Shown: piece by piece, positions 52,836 through 64,000 of the stretch
How the letters are laid out: every line of letters begins with the position of its first letter
Position numbering within the stretch: position 1 is the stretch's first letter
NCBI GenBank assembly: GCA_037013685.1
Contig: CM072892.1
Span: 21,271,501 to 21,335,500, forward strand
DNA length: 64,000 bases
Direction: 5' to 3'
DNA from: Acridotheres tristis
Taxonomy: Eukaryota; Chordata; Aves; Passeriformes; Sturnidae
Notes under the pieces: generated by a model
What the model was told of the DNA's origin: nothing
Databases searched by the model: none
The model's input: the letters and a program-made list of their open reading frames with translations, nothing else
Made by a program: the position numbers and the translations under genes

Positions 52836-53400
52836 CTCTTTCCCTGGTGCTGGAAGAGAAAACCCTAGTGACAGCTTTCCACAAGGTCTCACTCCTCTGA
52901 GAAACCTTCTTTCTGCACACAAAGAGAAATCAGACTAAGGAGATTGCATAAACTAATACACACCCTATTGCATTTTAATGGGACTTATCACCTTTCTCTG
53001 AGGGTCTGTGAAATGTTTTGGGGCATTCTAGGTATGGCTGGAATTCTCTTAAATTCTTTAAGATTGTTTAACAAAGAGTCAAAGAGGCATTTGCTTCCAG
53101 CACAATCTCACTAGAATCTGAGTGGAACTTAACCTGCACAAGTAAGGAAAGAAGGTATCCTTTCCTGTCTTTCTTGGCACAATGTATCATGCACCTACTT
53201 TTCTAAACCACAAAACAATAGGGCTCTGGTAACAACTCAAACCTCTCTGTGCCACAGAGGAAGCTAATGCTGTAAAAAGACAGTGCAATGTGTAATGTGG
53301 AGTAAGACCCAAATACAGACAGAAATAGTCAGAAAGGCAAATGTGCCATAGAGAACAGAAGGGAGGGAGGGAGCACCCAGGCTTCTCCCACCAGTTCATG

Positions 53401-53572
53401 TCAGTATGTGAAATGGTGCATCCGTCTCAGGAGAGCAATGACCCAGTTCCCCAGCTGGGACCCCTTCAGCCACAGAAAGAACTCATATAAGTTGATCTGC
53501 CACAGGCTTAGGGCTTCTGTGAGTGAGATCTGGGCCCTCCTGTAAAGCGAGTGGCTCTTGCTCCTCTGGTAC
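53401..53572 (-). CDS. ADCK1: ADCK1 terminal coding exon (C-terminus and stop)
   Basis: This is the last coding exon of ADCK1. On the minus strand a TTCTAG acceptor is followed by one base that completes the codon split with the previous exon (AC|G, Thr). Then come 56 residues starting YQRSKSHSLY and a TGA stop. The peptide contains RRAQISLTEALSLWQINLYE, which matches the conserved ADCK1 C-terminal pattern (aromatic/basic stretch, RxQIS, EA-LWQIN, then a hydrophobic helix). It ends in a short hydrophobic helix (WVIALL) and a basic tail. It is too short to stand out as an open frame, and I found it by reading below the 54.9 kb exon. The reading frame agrees across the junction. The final residues (MHHFTY) are species-variable in this family, so the exact tail cannot be checked by eye. 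Confidence 0.9.
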
Positions 53573-54956
53573 CTAGAATGAGAGAAACAGCTGTATTAGA
53601 TCCAGCAGGAAACAGTCCAGGAGGAAGGAGGCCTGTTCTACATCTTCCACACAACTGACCCTCCCCAGGACTGGGCAATATCCCCCATCTGGAGAATCCC
53701 CAGGAAGCAAGGATTTTCTCTAAGCAGTGCTTCTGAGGAGCTGGGGACCACCTTTTTTAGAATGAATCTGGCAGAAGAGACAGCCTGCTCCCTTGAGAAC
53801 TCAATTCTCTCCCCACTGTGTGTAGTGATCCTGTGTTATGGCATTCCTCTGCTTCTATGCCCAGCTTCACCTCAGCTCACAAGGACAGGTGCACACTCCT
53901 ATTGCTTTTCCCAGCAGCACACTTGTAAGACTCTAGCAATCCTAACACACAGATTCCAGAAAAAGTATTTCTCCACCTTTCTTTAGCAGGGGCTAATTGG
54001 GATTCATAGATCCCTCATCAGCCCAAGAAATAACTGTTATTTCATCTACAAGGATGAGGAATCTGAGGCAGAAGTGCATTGATTCATAAAACTCATAGAA
54101 GGAAATCACTTGCACAACTCCTGTTCCTGACTTTTAAACAGCAGGCTGCTGTGAACTTTAAGATCTCTGCTACTAACAAATACTGCCCAGTGGTAATGGC
54201 TGTAATGGGAAAGAAGCCCCTTCCCCTCCTCTGGGGGGACAAATCCTAAACCCTTATCCTAAGGCCTCCAACTTTCTACCCGTCCTCAGCCCCAGGGTGA
54301 CAGGTTTGTCCTCAGGAGAGGGTGATGGATATAAGAAGAACAGAGAGAGGCTGAGACATGCAACTGAGAAGGGGTAAGACCACAATGAGGGGAAGAGATC
54401 CACAGCTAATAGTAACAGGTCAAGAGGTTAAGTCAGAGCCTTGTCAGACCCCTTGAGTGGGGCCCTAATAAACCTTAATGGCCTTGACCAGCTTGGAATC
54501 ACCCTCAGCCCTCTGCTCATAGGTCCAGGAACCTCAGGTAATCTCAGATCTGTACCTTCAGCTCCTGCCAAAGCTACATAGGAAGAGTAATGGTCCCCAG
54601 CTCATGTCCTGCTGTGAAGCTCCATGGCCTAGACCTCAATTCGCACGTTGACCTCCTTGCTTGCCCTCAGCCCTGTCTTGTCACCATGGACCTGAACCAC
54701 TGGATATAATCTACAGATTGACTTTCTGGTTTGTTCTTAGACCTGCCCTACCACCAGGATGCTGTCTTATCATGTGGACTTTTGATTGGTTCTGACCACC
54801 ATCTCCAGGTCTATCCTGCTTGCCTTGCTCAGCTGCAGTGGGACTGGACCCTGACAGGCCTGCTGTACCTGGGATCTCCCTAATCTCCCAGACCACAGGG
54901 ACAGTCAGCTCCTGCTGCTTCCTGTCTGGCCTCTGGTGCCTGGATAAGAGACTCAC
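53573..54956 (-). other. ADCK1: ADCK1 last intron
   Basis: A 1384-nt intron with a GTGAGT donor and TTCTAG acceptor on the minus strand, phase 2. It contains a MIR-like piece near 54030-54100 (GAGGAATCTGAGGCAGAAGTG). I see no other exon or RNA gene in it. Confidence 0.85.
54028..54100 (+). repeat. Possible MIR-like remnant in the ADCK1 last intron
   Basis: TTATTTCATCTACAAGGATG, then AGGAATCTGAGGCAGAAGTG, resembles MIR TTATTCCCATTTTACAGATGAGGAAACTGAGGCA. Short match only. Confidence 0.4.
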
Positions 54957-55150
54957 GTAGAAACAGCTCTGATGCAGCAGCGAGACATGTTGAGGAAGGA
55001 GCTGGCACTGGCCCGTGTGTGCAGGGCTGACTCAATCCCCCTTAACAAGTCATTGGTCTTCAGCAGAAGCAGCATCTGGCGGGGAACATTGTTGAGGAGC
55101 TGGGTGATCTGGGGCAAGTAAGCAGCAGCGTTGGACCGGATCTCCATGTC
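54957..55150 (-). CDS. ADCK1: ADCK1 penultimate coding exon
   Basis: The exon is 194 nt, with phase 0 at its start and two bases left over at its end. The acceptor is CCACAG and the donor GTGAGT. It encodes DMEIRSNAAAYLPQI, then a helix with NNVPRQMLLLLKTNDLLRGI, then ALHTRASASSFLNMSRCCIR. The VPRQMLL-LKTNDLLR motif and the S-FLNMSR segment belong to the C-lobe of ADCK1 in the UbiB/COQ8 family. Family members sit in mitochondria; ADCK1 has been linked to mitochondrial morphology, and its substrate is unknown. The open frame carries on into the intron for one codon and stops, so the GTGAGT donor is what ends the exon. There are no frameshifts or internal stops. Confidence 0.95.
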
Positions 55151-58100
55151 CTGTGGCCAGCCAGGTCATGTCAGGAAGAAAGGAGAGAGAAGGTGAGAGT
55201 ACATGGGAAATCCAGGTCCAGATGCAGCTGAGATCTGCCAGGAAGAGACGGTGTTTTACCAGACCATGACACTAGGCCGGAAGCTACAGAGCTCTGTCCT
55301 GCTTTTCCTGGAGACACTGGGCACAGCATTCACAGCACAGATTACTCTTGTCATATCCCATCTGCCCCTTGGTGAGATAATGACGTATCCCCTCACTGGC
55401 AGGATTAATAGCCTCTCAGGAGAACAGCCATTCACTGCTATCTTGGTTCTTGGTCCTAGGCAGCCTGCAGCAACCAGATCTCATTACTGCCCTTGGAGAT
55501 TTCTCACCTCACCAGCTCCAAAACTGGAAGAGTTGCAGGTAGCAGAATTGCTCAGGAAGGTGGAGGCATGCTGCAAAGACAACCAGGCTTCTTGCTCTTT
55601 GCTGCCCCATGCAACAGATGGCTCTATGCTATACTGATGAAGCCGTTTCCAAGGCCTAGTTTAATCCTCTGTCCTCAACACAATTCAGCAGAGGTGAGAA
55701 AGAATTATGCAGTTAAGCATCATGTTAACCCAAAATATCAAAAATTGTCAAATTTTCATCTGTCAGATCTAGCTCTATATCCTGTATGACAGCAGCCAGT
55801 AGCAGATAATTAAGGAAAGAGTGTAAGTCCAAGGCAATCCTTCATTTTCTCTGGTTCTCCAGACTCCAACAAACATATTGCCTACTGTAAGAACCCAGTG
55901 ATAACTTAGGGGCTACAGCCTAAGCCACTTAAGATGAGCTCCTCTTCAAAGACAAGCCACCAGAGCATGCAAGACAGTCAGCCCTCAGCCCTGACTCTTC
56001 CCATTTTTAGATCTGAGAGTTCCCTCACCATCCCAGTAAATGTAGCACAGTATAGCTGGGAGCTGATCCTACATGCATGTCCCTATCTCTTCCTACAGGA
56101 GGCTGTGGCATGAATCATGACATGAAATCCAAAGAAATTATGAACATCTGAAATCTACAAAATCCAGGAGGACACATGCAGGGGGGAAGTAAATAACTTC
56201 GTACAGGAAGTGGGAAACGTGTCATTTCTTTATGGGAAATGACAGCTCATAAAACTTCTCTCCTCTGGAGTGAGGGATGGCCTATATTTCATGATGTGGG
56301 ATCTCACACTCACTCTTTGTGAACTTTGAAGTTATTATAAAGGAACAGACCTGCACAAACTGAGTATGCAGGTCATGATGATCAGGGATGTACACAATTC
56401 ACACACCACCATGGTTGCTTCACTGCTGACAAACAAATCTTTGTGTCCTGCTTCCATCACTGACCAGATACACAAGGCTTCAGCAAGAAGATGCTTAGCT
56501 ATCCTAAATGTTATTTTGTTCCATTATTTGTTGGCAGAAAATTCCTCCCTGATTATCTCTTATCCCTTTTCCCAACCAGCATCATTGCAGAGCCTACATT
56601 ATTTTCCAGACATAGGTTTTGTTTTCTATTTATTTTATTTTTAGCTCCAGCTGCTTGTCCACATCACAAAACAACCACATGATCTGTCATCAGAACTGTC
56701 ATTTGCTGTCAAGGGCAAAGCCTGTGTGCAGAGGAAGAAATAAGCTATGCCACAGGACCTGAGAAAAGCCTCTTGGCTGCAGCTGCTGAAGCTGCTGCAG
56801 GATGCAGCAAAAGACATCATAAAATTAGATGAGATGAGGCTGCCTGGCTCTGGCTTAAGGCAGGAAGAACTATACCTATGGCAATTCTCTTACATTCTCC
56901 CAGCCTGCACCTAAAACTCTCCAGTAACATGAATCAAAACCTCCCCAGACCATCTGCACCGGTATCTCACTACTTTGCCACTAGACATGGCTTTTCTCAT
57001 GTTTAGTTCAATTTAAACCTATGACTGCTTTTCCTGCTTGCAGCAGTCTTTAAAAATCTCAAAAATCACTTCTGCAACTCTTCCTGACCTGCCTTTTCTA
57101 GATTTTTTTCTGACCTAACTTGCTCAGACTTACCTCATGGGTTGCATCTGCTTGGCCACTAGTCTTTGTAGATTCCTACTGGACTTGCCCCAGTTCCATC
57201 AAACCTTTCTCGAGATGCAGTGTCCCAGACTGAGTACAGCACTACAGATAAGATTTTGTTTCAGGAAGGTTGCTTCCTTGTCTTGCAGGCTACTGTCATG
57301 TTGATACATCCTCAGGCACACTCTCTGGAGCTCTGCACTGATGGTACCTGCCTACACAGCGCTCAGCTTTTGCTGCTGATAAAATCTTTCAAATTCACCT
57401 CTAAAGTAAGGGCAAGCAGCAGCTCATTTCCTAATGCCACAGCAAATCTGCTCAGCTCCCCATTATCTGCTGCAGGATTATCTAGTTTCAGCATTAATTG
57501 TGTCATGTACGCAAAGACAACAGAGCTGGTTCCATATACGCAATTCAACTCAATGACAAAGTTCATTAGCACACACAGGGTACTGCAGCTACACCTCTGG
57601 CGTAACCTTCACAAGCAAGTTGGGAATAAACATTGCTCACTAACTCAGATTCAACACTGGCCTTGTACTACTGGAGTCAGCGCTGTGCCAATTTGCTTTG
57701 GCACCTCTGATTTTTTTTTTCCTGGAGCTACCAGCTCCAGAACTCACCAGATGAAGCACAGGTCTGTTAGACAGTCATTTTATTATTTCTGATGTGCAGG
57801 AAATTAACTGAGATAATTGGGAGGGGGTCCATTACCCAAGGTATCTGACTTACTCATTGCTATGGATAATGGCAAGCCAGTACAGCAAATTCTGCCACAT
57901 CCATCTAAATGAATGAACTTCTAGAAGAGATTTTCGTAGAACAATATTATAATGCAACTTAAATTAATTTCATCCTCTCTACTACAGATGTGTGCAGATA
58001 AAAGCAAACCATAGGATACAACACACTTCTACTTACAAGTGTCTACTTGTCCATTGGCTGAATCACATCACTTTATCTTCTTCTCTAGAAACATCACAGT

Positions 58101-58769
58101 GGACAGGAGTGCTACTATTCTTAAGGTGGGGTACTGTGTGTGTCAGGTCGGCAAGGAGGCATGAGAAGGATCCCAGCATGTGTGGATATGAAAGGGTGGA
58201 CAATGTAAGTGGCAATTTCCCAGATTTGTAGTGATTGAGTTGACAGGATCTGCAGTTAAGCAACCTTGACTCCAAGTTAATAGGGTTTTTGATTGGGAGG
58301 TAATTTCCAGGGGTTTTAGGAGTTTATATCAGTGCTGATAGTCATTTACATGAATAGTGATAATGCATTATCCTTCTCATGTCTTCCCACTAAACCTTTA
58401 TGTCTCCTGTACTTTATCCTAGCCTCCTTGATGGTTTCTTGCACAGCTGCATTCCACATTTTTTAAGAAAAGGACAATCTACAAATGTTTTCCCAGCCAG
58501 AAACAATGAACATTTAGGTATTAAAATATTACACAAAATTTAAGCAGCCCATGACAAGTGAATCTGGGGAAATTAAATTCAGCCCCTATAAAACACATCG
58601 CAGAAGGAGTCCTGGCTTTTTCTAGCTCAGCTATCAGTGCAGAAATTGCTACAGAGCTGCCAGAGGTTGCCCAGCACTCCTGTACTATCAATGGTGCAAA
58701 TGATTTCAACAAACAAAGGTATCGAGGAAAAGCAAGGGCACATGTTAGGGAACAACACACAAGACCTAC
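55151..58769 (-). other. ADCK1: ADCK1 intron with an antisense CR1 fragment
   Basis: A 3619-nt phase-0 intron with a GTAGGT donor and CCACAG acceptor on the minus strand. It contains an old CR1 fragment near 57150-57330. Its longest open frame (57220-57792, plus strand) overlaps that CR1 and has no recognisable product. No additional ADCK1 exon is required, because the flanking exons join in frame and match the family order. Confidence 0.85.
57150..57330 (-). mobile_element. CR1-like LINE remnant, antisense, inside an ADCK1 intron
   Basis: CTACTGGACTTGCCCCAGTT, CAGTGTCCCAGACTGAGTAC and AGCACTACAGATAAGATTTT correspond to the antisense CR1 block that normally reads 'TGGACTTGCTCCAG...GACACAGTACTCCAGATG'. 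Then comes TTCCTTGTCTTGCAGGCTAC. It is degraded, and the right boundary is uncertain; it may extend to about 57650. Confidence 0.6.
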
Positions 58770-58967
58770 CTCACTGGCAGAGACTGGTGACTGGTCAATG
58801 CCCCTGTTGACAGATTCCCAAGATCTGGCAGTCAGCATGCAGGCAAAGAGAGGATATAAATCCCCTGCCCCAAGCCGCCGGCTGTACTTCTGCACCCTCT
58901 TCATATCAGCCTTGATGAGGGCCTGCCAAAGGTGACAGTAGTCCATGCGGAATGACTCGCTCAGCAC
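58770..58967 (-). CDS. ADCK1: ADCK1 internal coding exon (kinase-like C-lobe)
   Basis: The exon is 198 nt and encodes exactly 66 residues, phase 0 at both ends. The acceptor is TTCCCAG and the donor GAG|GTAGGT. The peptide runs VLSESFRMDYCHLWQALIKA, then DMKRVQKYSRRLGAGDLYPL, then FACMLTARSWESVNRGI, and ends SPVSASE. The F-R-(L/M)-(N/D)-YCHLWQ, RLGAGDLYPLFACMLTARSW and VNRGI segments are diagnostic of ADCK1 rather than its paralogue ADCK5 or the COQ8 proteins. It follows the DHG motif of the preceding exon directly, separated by an intron of only 228 nt. It forms part of the helical C-lobe of the atypical kinase fold. Open-frame extensions at both edges are intron sequence. Confidence 0.95.
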
Positions 58968-59195
58968 CTGGGAAGGGAGACATGATCCCCAGAAGCCCAT
59001 GGAGGACAGGAAACGGGGGAAAGTCTTGCACCCCTTACCTGTGCCCTATCCTCCATTTCAGAGTCAAAAAATATTATTGGAGGGTTATAGAAGTAATAGG
59101 AAAAATGTATTCATGTGTATTTAGAGGGGCAAGGCTGCAGCCTGATGCCCAAAGGCAGCCTCACAAGGCCCTGGAAGCCCCTCATACCTACATAC
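58968..59195 (-). other. ADCK1: ADCK1 short intron (228 nt)
   Basis: A phase-0 intron on the minus strand with a GTATGT donor and TTCCCAG acceptor. It lies directly between the DHG motif and the following C-lobe helix. It is compact and has no repeat insertion. Confidence 0.9.
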
Positions 59196-59345
59196 CTGGT
59201 AGAGCCCATGATCTAGGAGGATAATGTGAGCCTTGCCAGAGGCTGGGCACTTCTTCACTAGAACGTTGCCTGGGTGTGGGTCACAGTGCACAAAGCCATT
59301 CACAAAGATCATTTCACTGTAGAGCTTCCCCAAGTTGCGAGAGAT
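59196..59345 (-). CDS. ADCK1: ADCK1 internal coding exon with catalytic loop and DHG motif
   Basis: The exon is 150 nt and encodes 50 residues, phase 0 at both ends. The acceptor is CTCTTTGCAG and the donor CAG|GTATGT. It begins ISRNLGKLYSEM and holds FVHCDPHPGNVLV, the UbiB/ADCK version of the protein-kinase catalytic loop (HxD...N). It ends with IILLDHGLYQ, where DHG takes the place of the canonical DFG metal-binding motif. The catalytic Asp, the Asn and the second metal-binding Asp are all present, so the active-site part looks intact. The family is an atypical ATP-binding kinase/ATPase group found in mitochondria. The 5' exons (KxGQ motif, ATP-binding lobe) are not seen between here and base 64000 and should lie outside the window, so the gene is partial here because of the window edge. 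Confidence 0.96.
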
Positions 59346-61054
59346 CTGCAAAGAGACAAGAGATGGTCACACACTGCCACCCACAGTAGGATGCCTGCTG
59401 GGGAGGGGAGGCAGTCTCTGTGTGACAACCCAGGAAGCAAGGGTCTGTATATACTGATATCTCCATGCAGAGCTCCCGCAGCTCCTCACATTGATGGAGG
59501 CACAGGGTGGCTGCTGACATCTACAGGTAGCAGAGTGGTCATGGGCATTCAGGGAGCACTATGACAGTATTTGTGGGATCATGGATTATTTAAAGACACT
59601 AGCATAAAAAAGAGATAGTACCTGTGGGTAGGAATGGGGTTTCTGCTAATGAGGAGGAAAGCGGGACAGCAGATAGTGGCAGACAGGAATTCACAGGGAA
59701 GGCAAGGAAATTGCTGCTGGGGTGGGTTAGACTGCTTGAGGAAGACTCAGGTGTTTCCATCCATGGATGGCAACAGGACACGGTGGAGAAGGGGTGGGGA
59801 GAGACTCAGCCGGTCAGTCTGCCCACCAGAGTGAGCATGGGTTCCCTCTCCCCTCTCTCCATCACACTTTCTTCCACTTTCCCTCTTCCTTTCCTCAGAC
59901 CCATGCTAATCTGATTTGCAACGTCTGTGAAGATGAAGAAGCACAGAAAAGCTGTGAAAAGCATCTTGTCATTGCTGTGTCCCTCCATACTACTGCTCCT
60001 TATCACCAGGAGATGTTATTAAGGTAAAAAACCTCCTAGGAGAAACCAAACATCCCCAGGGCATGGGATCAATCCCTTGCCATGCACCAACACAGCAGCC
60101 TTGTCCTGCCATTCCACCACCAGCCCTCCCTGCCATCCCAGAGAGGCACAGTGCTCCACAGCAGAGTGCTGAACCAGCAATTGAAGGACAGTCATGATAA
60201 ACTATTCCAAGCATATCTCCAGACACAGTCTGTAAGCAGCAAACTGGCAGCTGTCCCCATAAGCAGAGGTTGTAGAAAAGGTAACAGGGATAGAAATGAC
60301 AGCTCATCCTGCAGAAAACCAGACAAGAAAGGGTTTGCTTTACCCACCTCTGAAATGCAGCCACCTCTGAGAGCATTCACTATGAATAGTGGCCAAGTAA
60401 CTACAAATGAGGAGAAAGAACAAGAACCCTTCCTGCAGCACCAACAGGGGCAGTGGTAAGATCAGGCGAAACAATCCTCTGTCCCTCGAGTGGGACCTGG
60501 AACCACTGCTGAATCATATGAATGCTGGCCCACCCCATCACCCACACAGACAGAACAGCACAGCCCTGTGATCTCCTGTAGTGCAGCTTCCCTAACACCA
60601 TGCAGGTGTTATTTTAAGTACTGACTGAGGGGAGTGATGTTTTCCCTTCTGAATCACCAGCATAGCTCACCAGAGCCAGGAAGTGACCCATACAAGTCTT
60701 CTTGATTGGCAAGCTCTAAAATTAGATAGCTACAAAGTACCAGGTGCTGTGACCTCATCTAAGAGCTGAGTAGCCCTTGCTGACAGTCCAAGGACATGCC
60801 AAATAGTCTGTTTTAATCCCATCACGTCACTCATTCACAAAGCCTCCCAGGGACCCATACACTAGAAGGAATGGACTCAGATATTATGACTGATCACAGC
60901 AACAACCCTGACACTGGTGCACACACTCGGCCCTCACTATCTCAGCTACTTGTCATCCAAGGGCATGGAGAAGCATAGAATTATTGAAGATGAGGACTTG
61001 GGGACAATCTGGGCCCAAGATGATGCCTCATACTCATTACCTATTGATTGGTCA

Positions 61055-61212
61055 TGGCTGAAATGGCTGTGCAATCTCCATCCTTAAGAGGTTTTACAGA
61101 CCGGACTGGCTAACACCCTGAGTAAGCTGGTCTGACCTCATAACTGACCCTGCCTTAGAAGGAGATTTGACAGAAGCCTTCCTGAGGTTCCCTTCCAAGC
61201 CCAAATATCCTA
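61055..61212 (+). mobile_element. CR1 3'-end fragment, sense, inside an ADCK1 intron
   Basis: GTCATGGCTGAAATGGCTGT, AGAGGTTTTACAGACCGGAC, CTGAGTAAGCTGGTCTGACC, CATAACTGACCCTGCCTTAG and CCTGAGGTTCCCTTCCAAGC follow the 3' end of a CR1 subfamily in order. It is moderately diverged and ends near AAATATCCTAC. Confidence 0.85.
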
Positions 61213-63689
61213 CAAAAATGCCTCTCACCAGGTTATCCATGCCACCCTCATTAAAAGCATCTTATGATATGGCTGCAAGCTCCAGTCCCCCCTCCTGAGT
61301 CACCATCAGCAGGAAGGTGACTAAATAAATCTATGGTCATAGCCTCTTGCAGCCCATAATGCAACACAAAAGCAGCTTGAGATCCATCTTCCCAGCCTCC
61401 CATGAAAATAGAGGGGTCATAGCCCTGCTCAGACTCACAGGCTGTGTCATGGGCAAAAGACAATATTCACTGCAAGATCCCCATCCTCTCTCTTCCCTCT
61501 GTACTTATATTTACCTATTCCCCAACATGCAGCCTTGAGTATCTCCAGTATCTTTAACTAAATTTTATGACTTATTTAAGACATATGAATGTATTCTGTA
61601 CAATTTCATTAGCATACAGAAGATATGTTACACGGATTTATGATTCAAGCATATAAACAGTCTTCACTTTTGGAAAAAATTTAACATGGAGCTCTGGTGC
61701 ACACCAAAGTATTTTCACATAATTCTGTCTGTTGTCATACCTCTAAAATAGGATACAAAATACATTAAGATAGAAAACAATACTGTCAAATTCTAAACAA
61801 AATAGGAAGCTTTACACTCTAGGTCTTAAAGTGCAGTATATGAATATTGACCTATCATTATAACTCAGACAAAAAGAGCTCATGTTTTTTGAGAAAAAGT
61901 TTAGGAAAAAAACATGAAACCTTTATATACATTAATTCTTCAGTATTGTGCCTTGTCACTTCGGGCCCTTATTCCACCCTTATTGAGAAGGCCACTGGAT
62001 AAATAATACCTACAGAATTCACTTTTGAAGAACACGGCTAGGTGAAATGAGGAAACAGACTTATGAATACCTCTGCTCAGAAGAAGGGAGGAATTCAGCA
62101 CGCATTTAGGCTATGCAAGACCTCAGGGTGAAGGTGCATCACAAATTAGAAAAAAGGTTGCAATAATTTACAGAAGCAAAGACCACAGTTAACACACAGG
62201 CTTTTTGTTATGACACAAAGAGGTCATTGGTCCTTTCCCTGTTTATCATCCAACAAAACAAGGTCTTTATCATTACCAGTGTCCCTCAGCATTGTTCTGC
62301 TGCACACTGTAAAAAAATAATAATCAGTCTTGGAATTCTGCATTCACTTCCAGACACATCATTAGCTCAAGAGATGCAGACTACACAGAGGGAGTTCAGA
62401 GAAAGGAAATAAATGAGCAGGATGCAGGAGACATTTACTTGGAAAAAAGATTAAAAGAGCTGAAGATTCCAAAGGTGGCTAAGGAATGGCAGAGGAGGAA
62501 CAGTCTACGAGTTAGGAGGTTTGAATAGCAAGGAAGCAGAAGCACCTGTAGTTCTGTATGTGCTACAAGAAATACAACTAGGCAAAAGCGGGTGTAATAA
62601 TGAATGGAGTAATTTAGGCATAACACATAAGAACAAAAACCATGCTGATCAGCAAGCAGAGCTTAGCTTGATATATCAGGATGACATCAGACTCTGGGTC
62701 TGGCCAGAGGCATGTCCCTGCCTATTGCCCAAAGGTGTGTTAATGCCTAAAAGTTAAATTTGCCTGTCTGTGCTGCAGCAGAACATGATGACTACAGTCA
62801 TCAAGTGAGCCTGTGGCCTTACCAGTCAATGCAAATACCAACCTGCCATTGCCAAATTATGTGATGTGACCACGACACCACGTCAGCAAACCACATATTT
62901 TCAGCCCAATGTTTTAATTTTGAAAAAAACCCCAGACCTGAGGAATAAATAGATTGCTGATCACAAACAATGGAGTGACAGATACATGTATAACAGCTGG
63001 ACTTGGGAGTAACTCTTCACCAACCCAAGTGCATGAAGTGCTTTTTACTTATGCAATCTGGGAAGGATGTTACATATCACAAACTGTGCTATGTGAGTTA
63101 CAAACAAATACAGAAGAAAATAAGTATGCAGAGCAGACATTGAGGGCTGTTATTGTACAGCATCACACAGTCCTTCTATAAACTGGTCAAGTTCATTGGA
63201 AATATGTAAGACAGAAAGTATGACTTTGGCAGCTGTTCCAAAGATTTACCCTTCAGATGGTCAGAATGTTTCCCCTAAATCCCAGCCTGACTTTAACGAC
63301 GTTCACTTTAAATCTTTTCCTTAGCTAGCATAATCCTAGAGTTTAACTAGTTCTGTTCCTCCCCAGTATTTACTACCCCAATGTGTCCACCAGTCAGATA
63401 GGAATCAGCATAAAAAACAGCAGAAATATGCCCCATTTTCTACAAGATGCCCCTTTACCTCGTGTGTCCTAGGAGTCCACGTGCCTTTTGCAGTTGCACT
63501 GCACAGGAAAGACACACATCCTGCGACTAATATCCTAAAGTTAATTCTAATATGGCACTTCCCTCTGACTATCTCTCAGTATATTTAAGAAACTCTTCTC
63601 ATTAGTTTTCAAGCACATGACTTTTCACTTGACATTGCTCCTTTTTATCCCTTTCTACCACTTCAGTCCTCAAAGCCAACAAGTGTTAT

Positions 63690-64000
63690 TGCTACTCTGA
63701 TCCTCCTCTACAATGTCAGACCTTTCAGCTTGGTGTCATCAACAATCTCCTTGATACAGTTCTGTTTGTGTTGAGGTCATCACCAGTTTCTCAAACGAGA
63801 TCTCACAAAACTCCACTATGCTAACTTCTTTCCACCATTGTCTCTATGAGTTTCTTACCTACTTTGCAATTTCCCTACTAATCCCCACTTTCTCTAGTTA
63901 ACAGAGTCATATCCAATGTACCAAATATTTTAACAGGTACACCTACTGCATTTCTGTCACTTAACTCAGAGGATCCCAAGTTGCAGTGCAGGTACCGGCA
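63690..64000 (-). mobile_element. Ancient CR1/L3-like LINE remnant, antisense, cut by window edge
   Basis: TTTCAGCTTGGTGTCATCAA, CTCACAAAACTCCACTATGC, TAACTTCTTTCCACCATTG and AATCCCCACTTTCTC keep the order of the antisense CR1/L3 block encoding the reverse-transcriptase C-terminal region (AACTCCACTAGTAACTTC...). It is diverged, and the left edge is approximate. Confidence 0.5.

Larger units (their letters stand above)
52575..53400 (-). other. ADCK1: Probable ADCK1 3' UTR
   Basis: This is the sequence immediately after the ADCK1 TGA, read on the minus strand, down to about 15 nt past the first AATAAA. No splice donor is needed and no other gene starts here. It carries a MIR-like SINE remnant (52695-52830). 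A weaker ATTAAA variant at 52974-52979 could give a shorter transcript of about 430 nt of UTR. The extent is inferred from the poly(A) signals only. Confidence 0.55.
59346..64000 (-). other. ADCK1: ADCK1 upstream intron, cut by window edge
   Basis: At least 4655 nt separate the catalytic-loop exon from the next 5' exon, which I cannot find on the minus strand. I looked for the segment that precedes it in the family (a hydrophobic LLMEF-type stretch ending in phase 0). The stretch contains CR1 fragments near 61055-61212 and 63690-64000. Open frames here are short and unrecognised. Confidence 0.6.

Noticed and set aside
57220..57792. 190-codon plus-strand frame within ADCK1
   Set aside because: It lies in an ADCK1 intron, opposite the gene, over a decayed antisense CR1. 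No family resemblance.
1..64000. tRNA, rRNA, microRNA, CRISPR arrays, intact retroviral genes or a clustered gene system
   Set aside because: I looked on both strands and saw no tRNA-like box pair with a foldable cloverleaf, no spaced identical repeats, no gag/pol/env motifs and no second protein-coding gene.

Overview
This is vertebrate, almost certainly bird, nuclear DNA. Several pieces are recognisable CR1 LINEs with the typical avian 3' end (for example around 1480-1660, 17130-17665 and 34366-35330). There are scattered older MIR-type SINE remnants and one protein-coding gene split by GT-AG introns. Nothing bacterial, plasmid or phage-like is visible: no operons, no ribosome-binding sites, no CRISPR array, and almost every open frame is short and non-coding. 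I cannot name the species.

The only gene I can establish is ADCK1 (aarF-domain-containing kinase 1, of the UbiB/COQ8/ADCK atypical kinase family), read on the minus strand at 53401-59345. Four consecutive coding exons are present, all in phase with consensus splice sites. They encode the last 237 residues, from just before the HCDPHPGN catalytic loop to the stop codon. The rest of the gene, including the N-terminus and the first half of the kinase-like domain, should lie beyond base 64000. Below the stop are a probable 3' UTR carrying a MIR remnant, an AATAAA signal at 52590-52595, and then a perfect 15-copy (CATCC)n array at 52301-52375.

Bases 1 to about 52300 look intergenic. In tetrapods whose map I know, the gene past the 3' end of ADCK1 is NRXN3 after a long gene-poor interval, which fits. 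This stretch holds CR1 fragments in both orientations, MIR remnants, one or two LTR-like segments, simple repeats, and several homeodomain/POU-site-rich blocks that look like candidate conserved non-coding elements. Two features stand out. One is a nearly perfect inverted repeat (arms of about 135 bp, spacer about 700 bp) at 12960-13940. The other is a possible isolated signal-peptide exon with a consensus splice donor at 27513-27624.

Bases 59346-64000 belong to an upstream ADCK1 intron and contain CR1 fragments. I see no sign of a novel multi-gene system. The most useful observations are the inverted repeat, the orphan signal-peptide exon, and the G-rich (GGGAT)15 tract just downstream of ADCK1 on its RNA-like strand.
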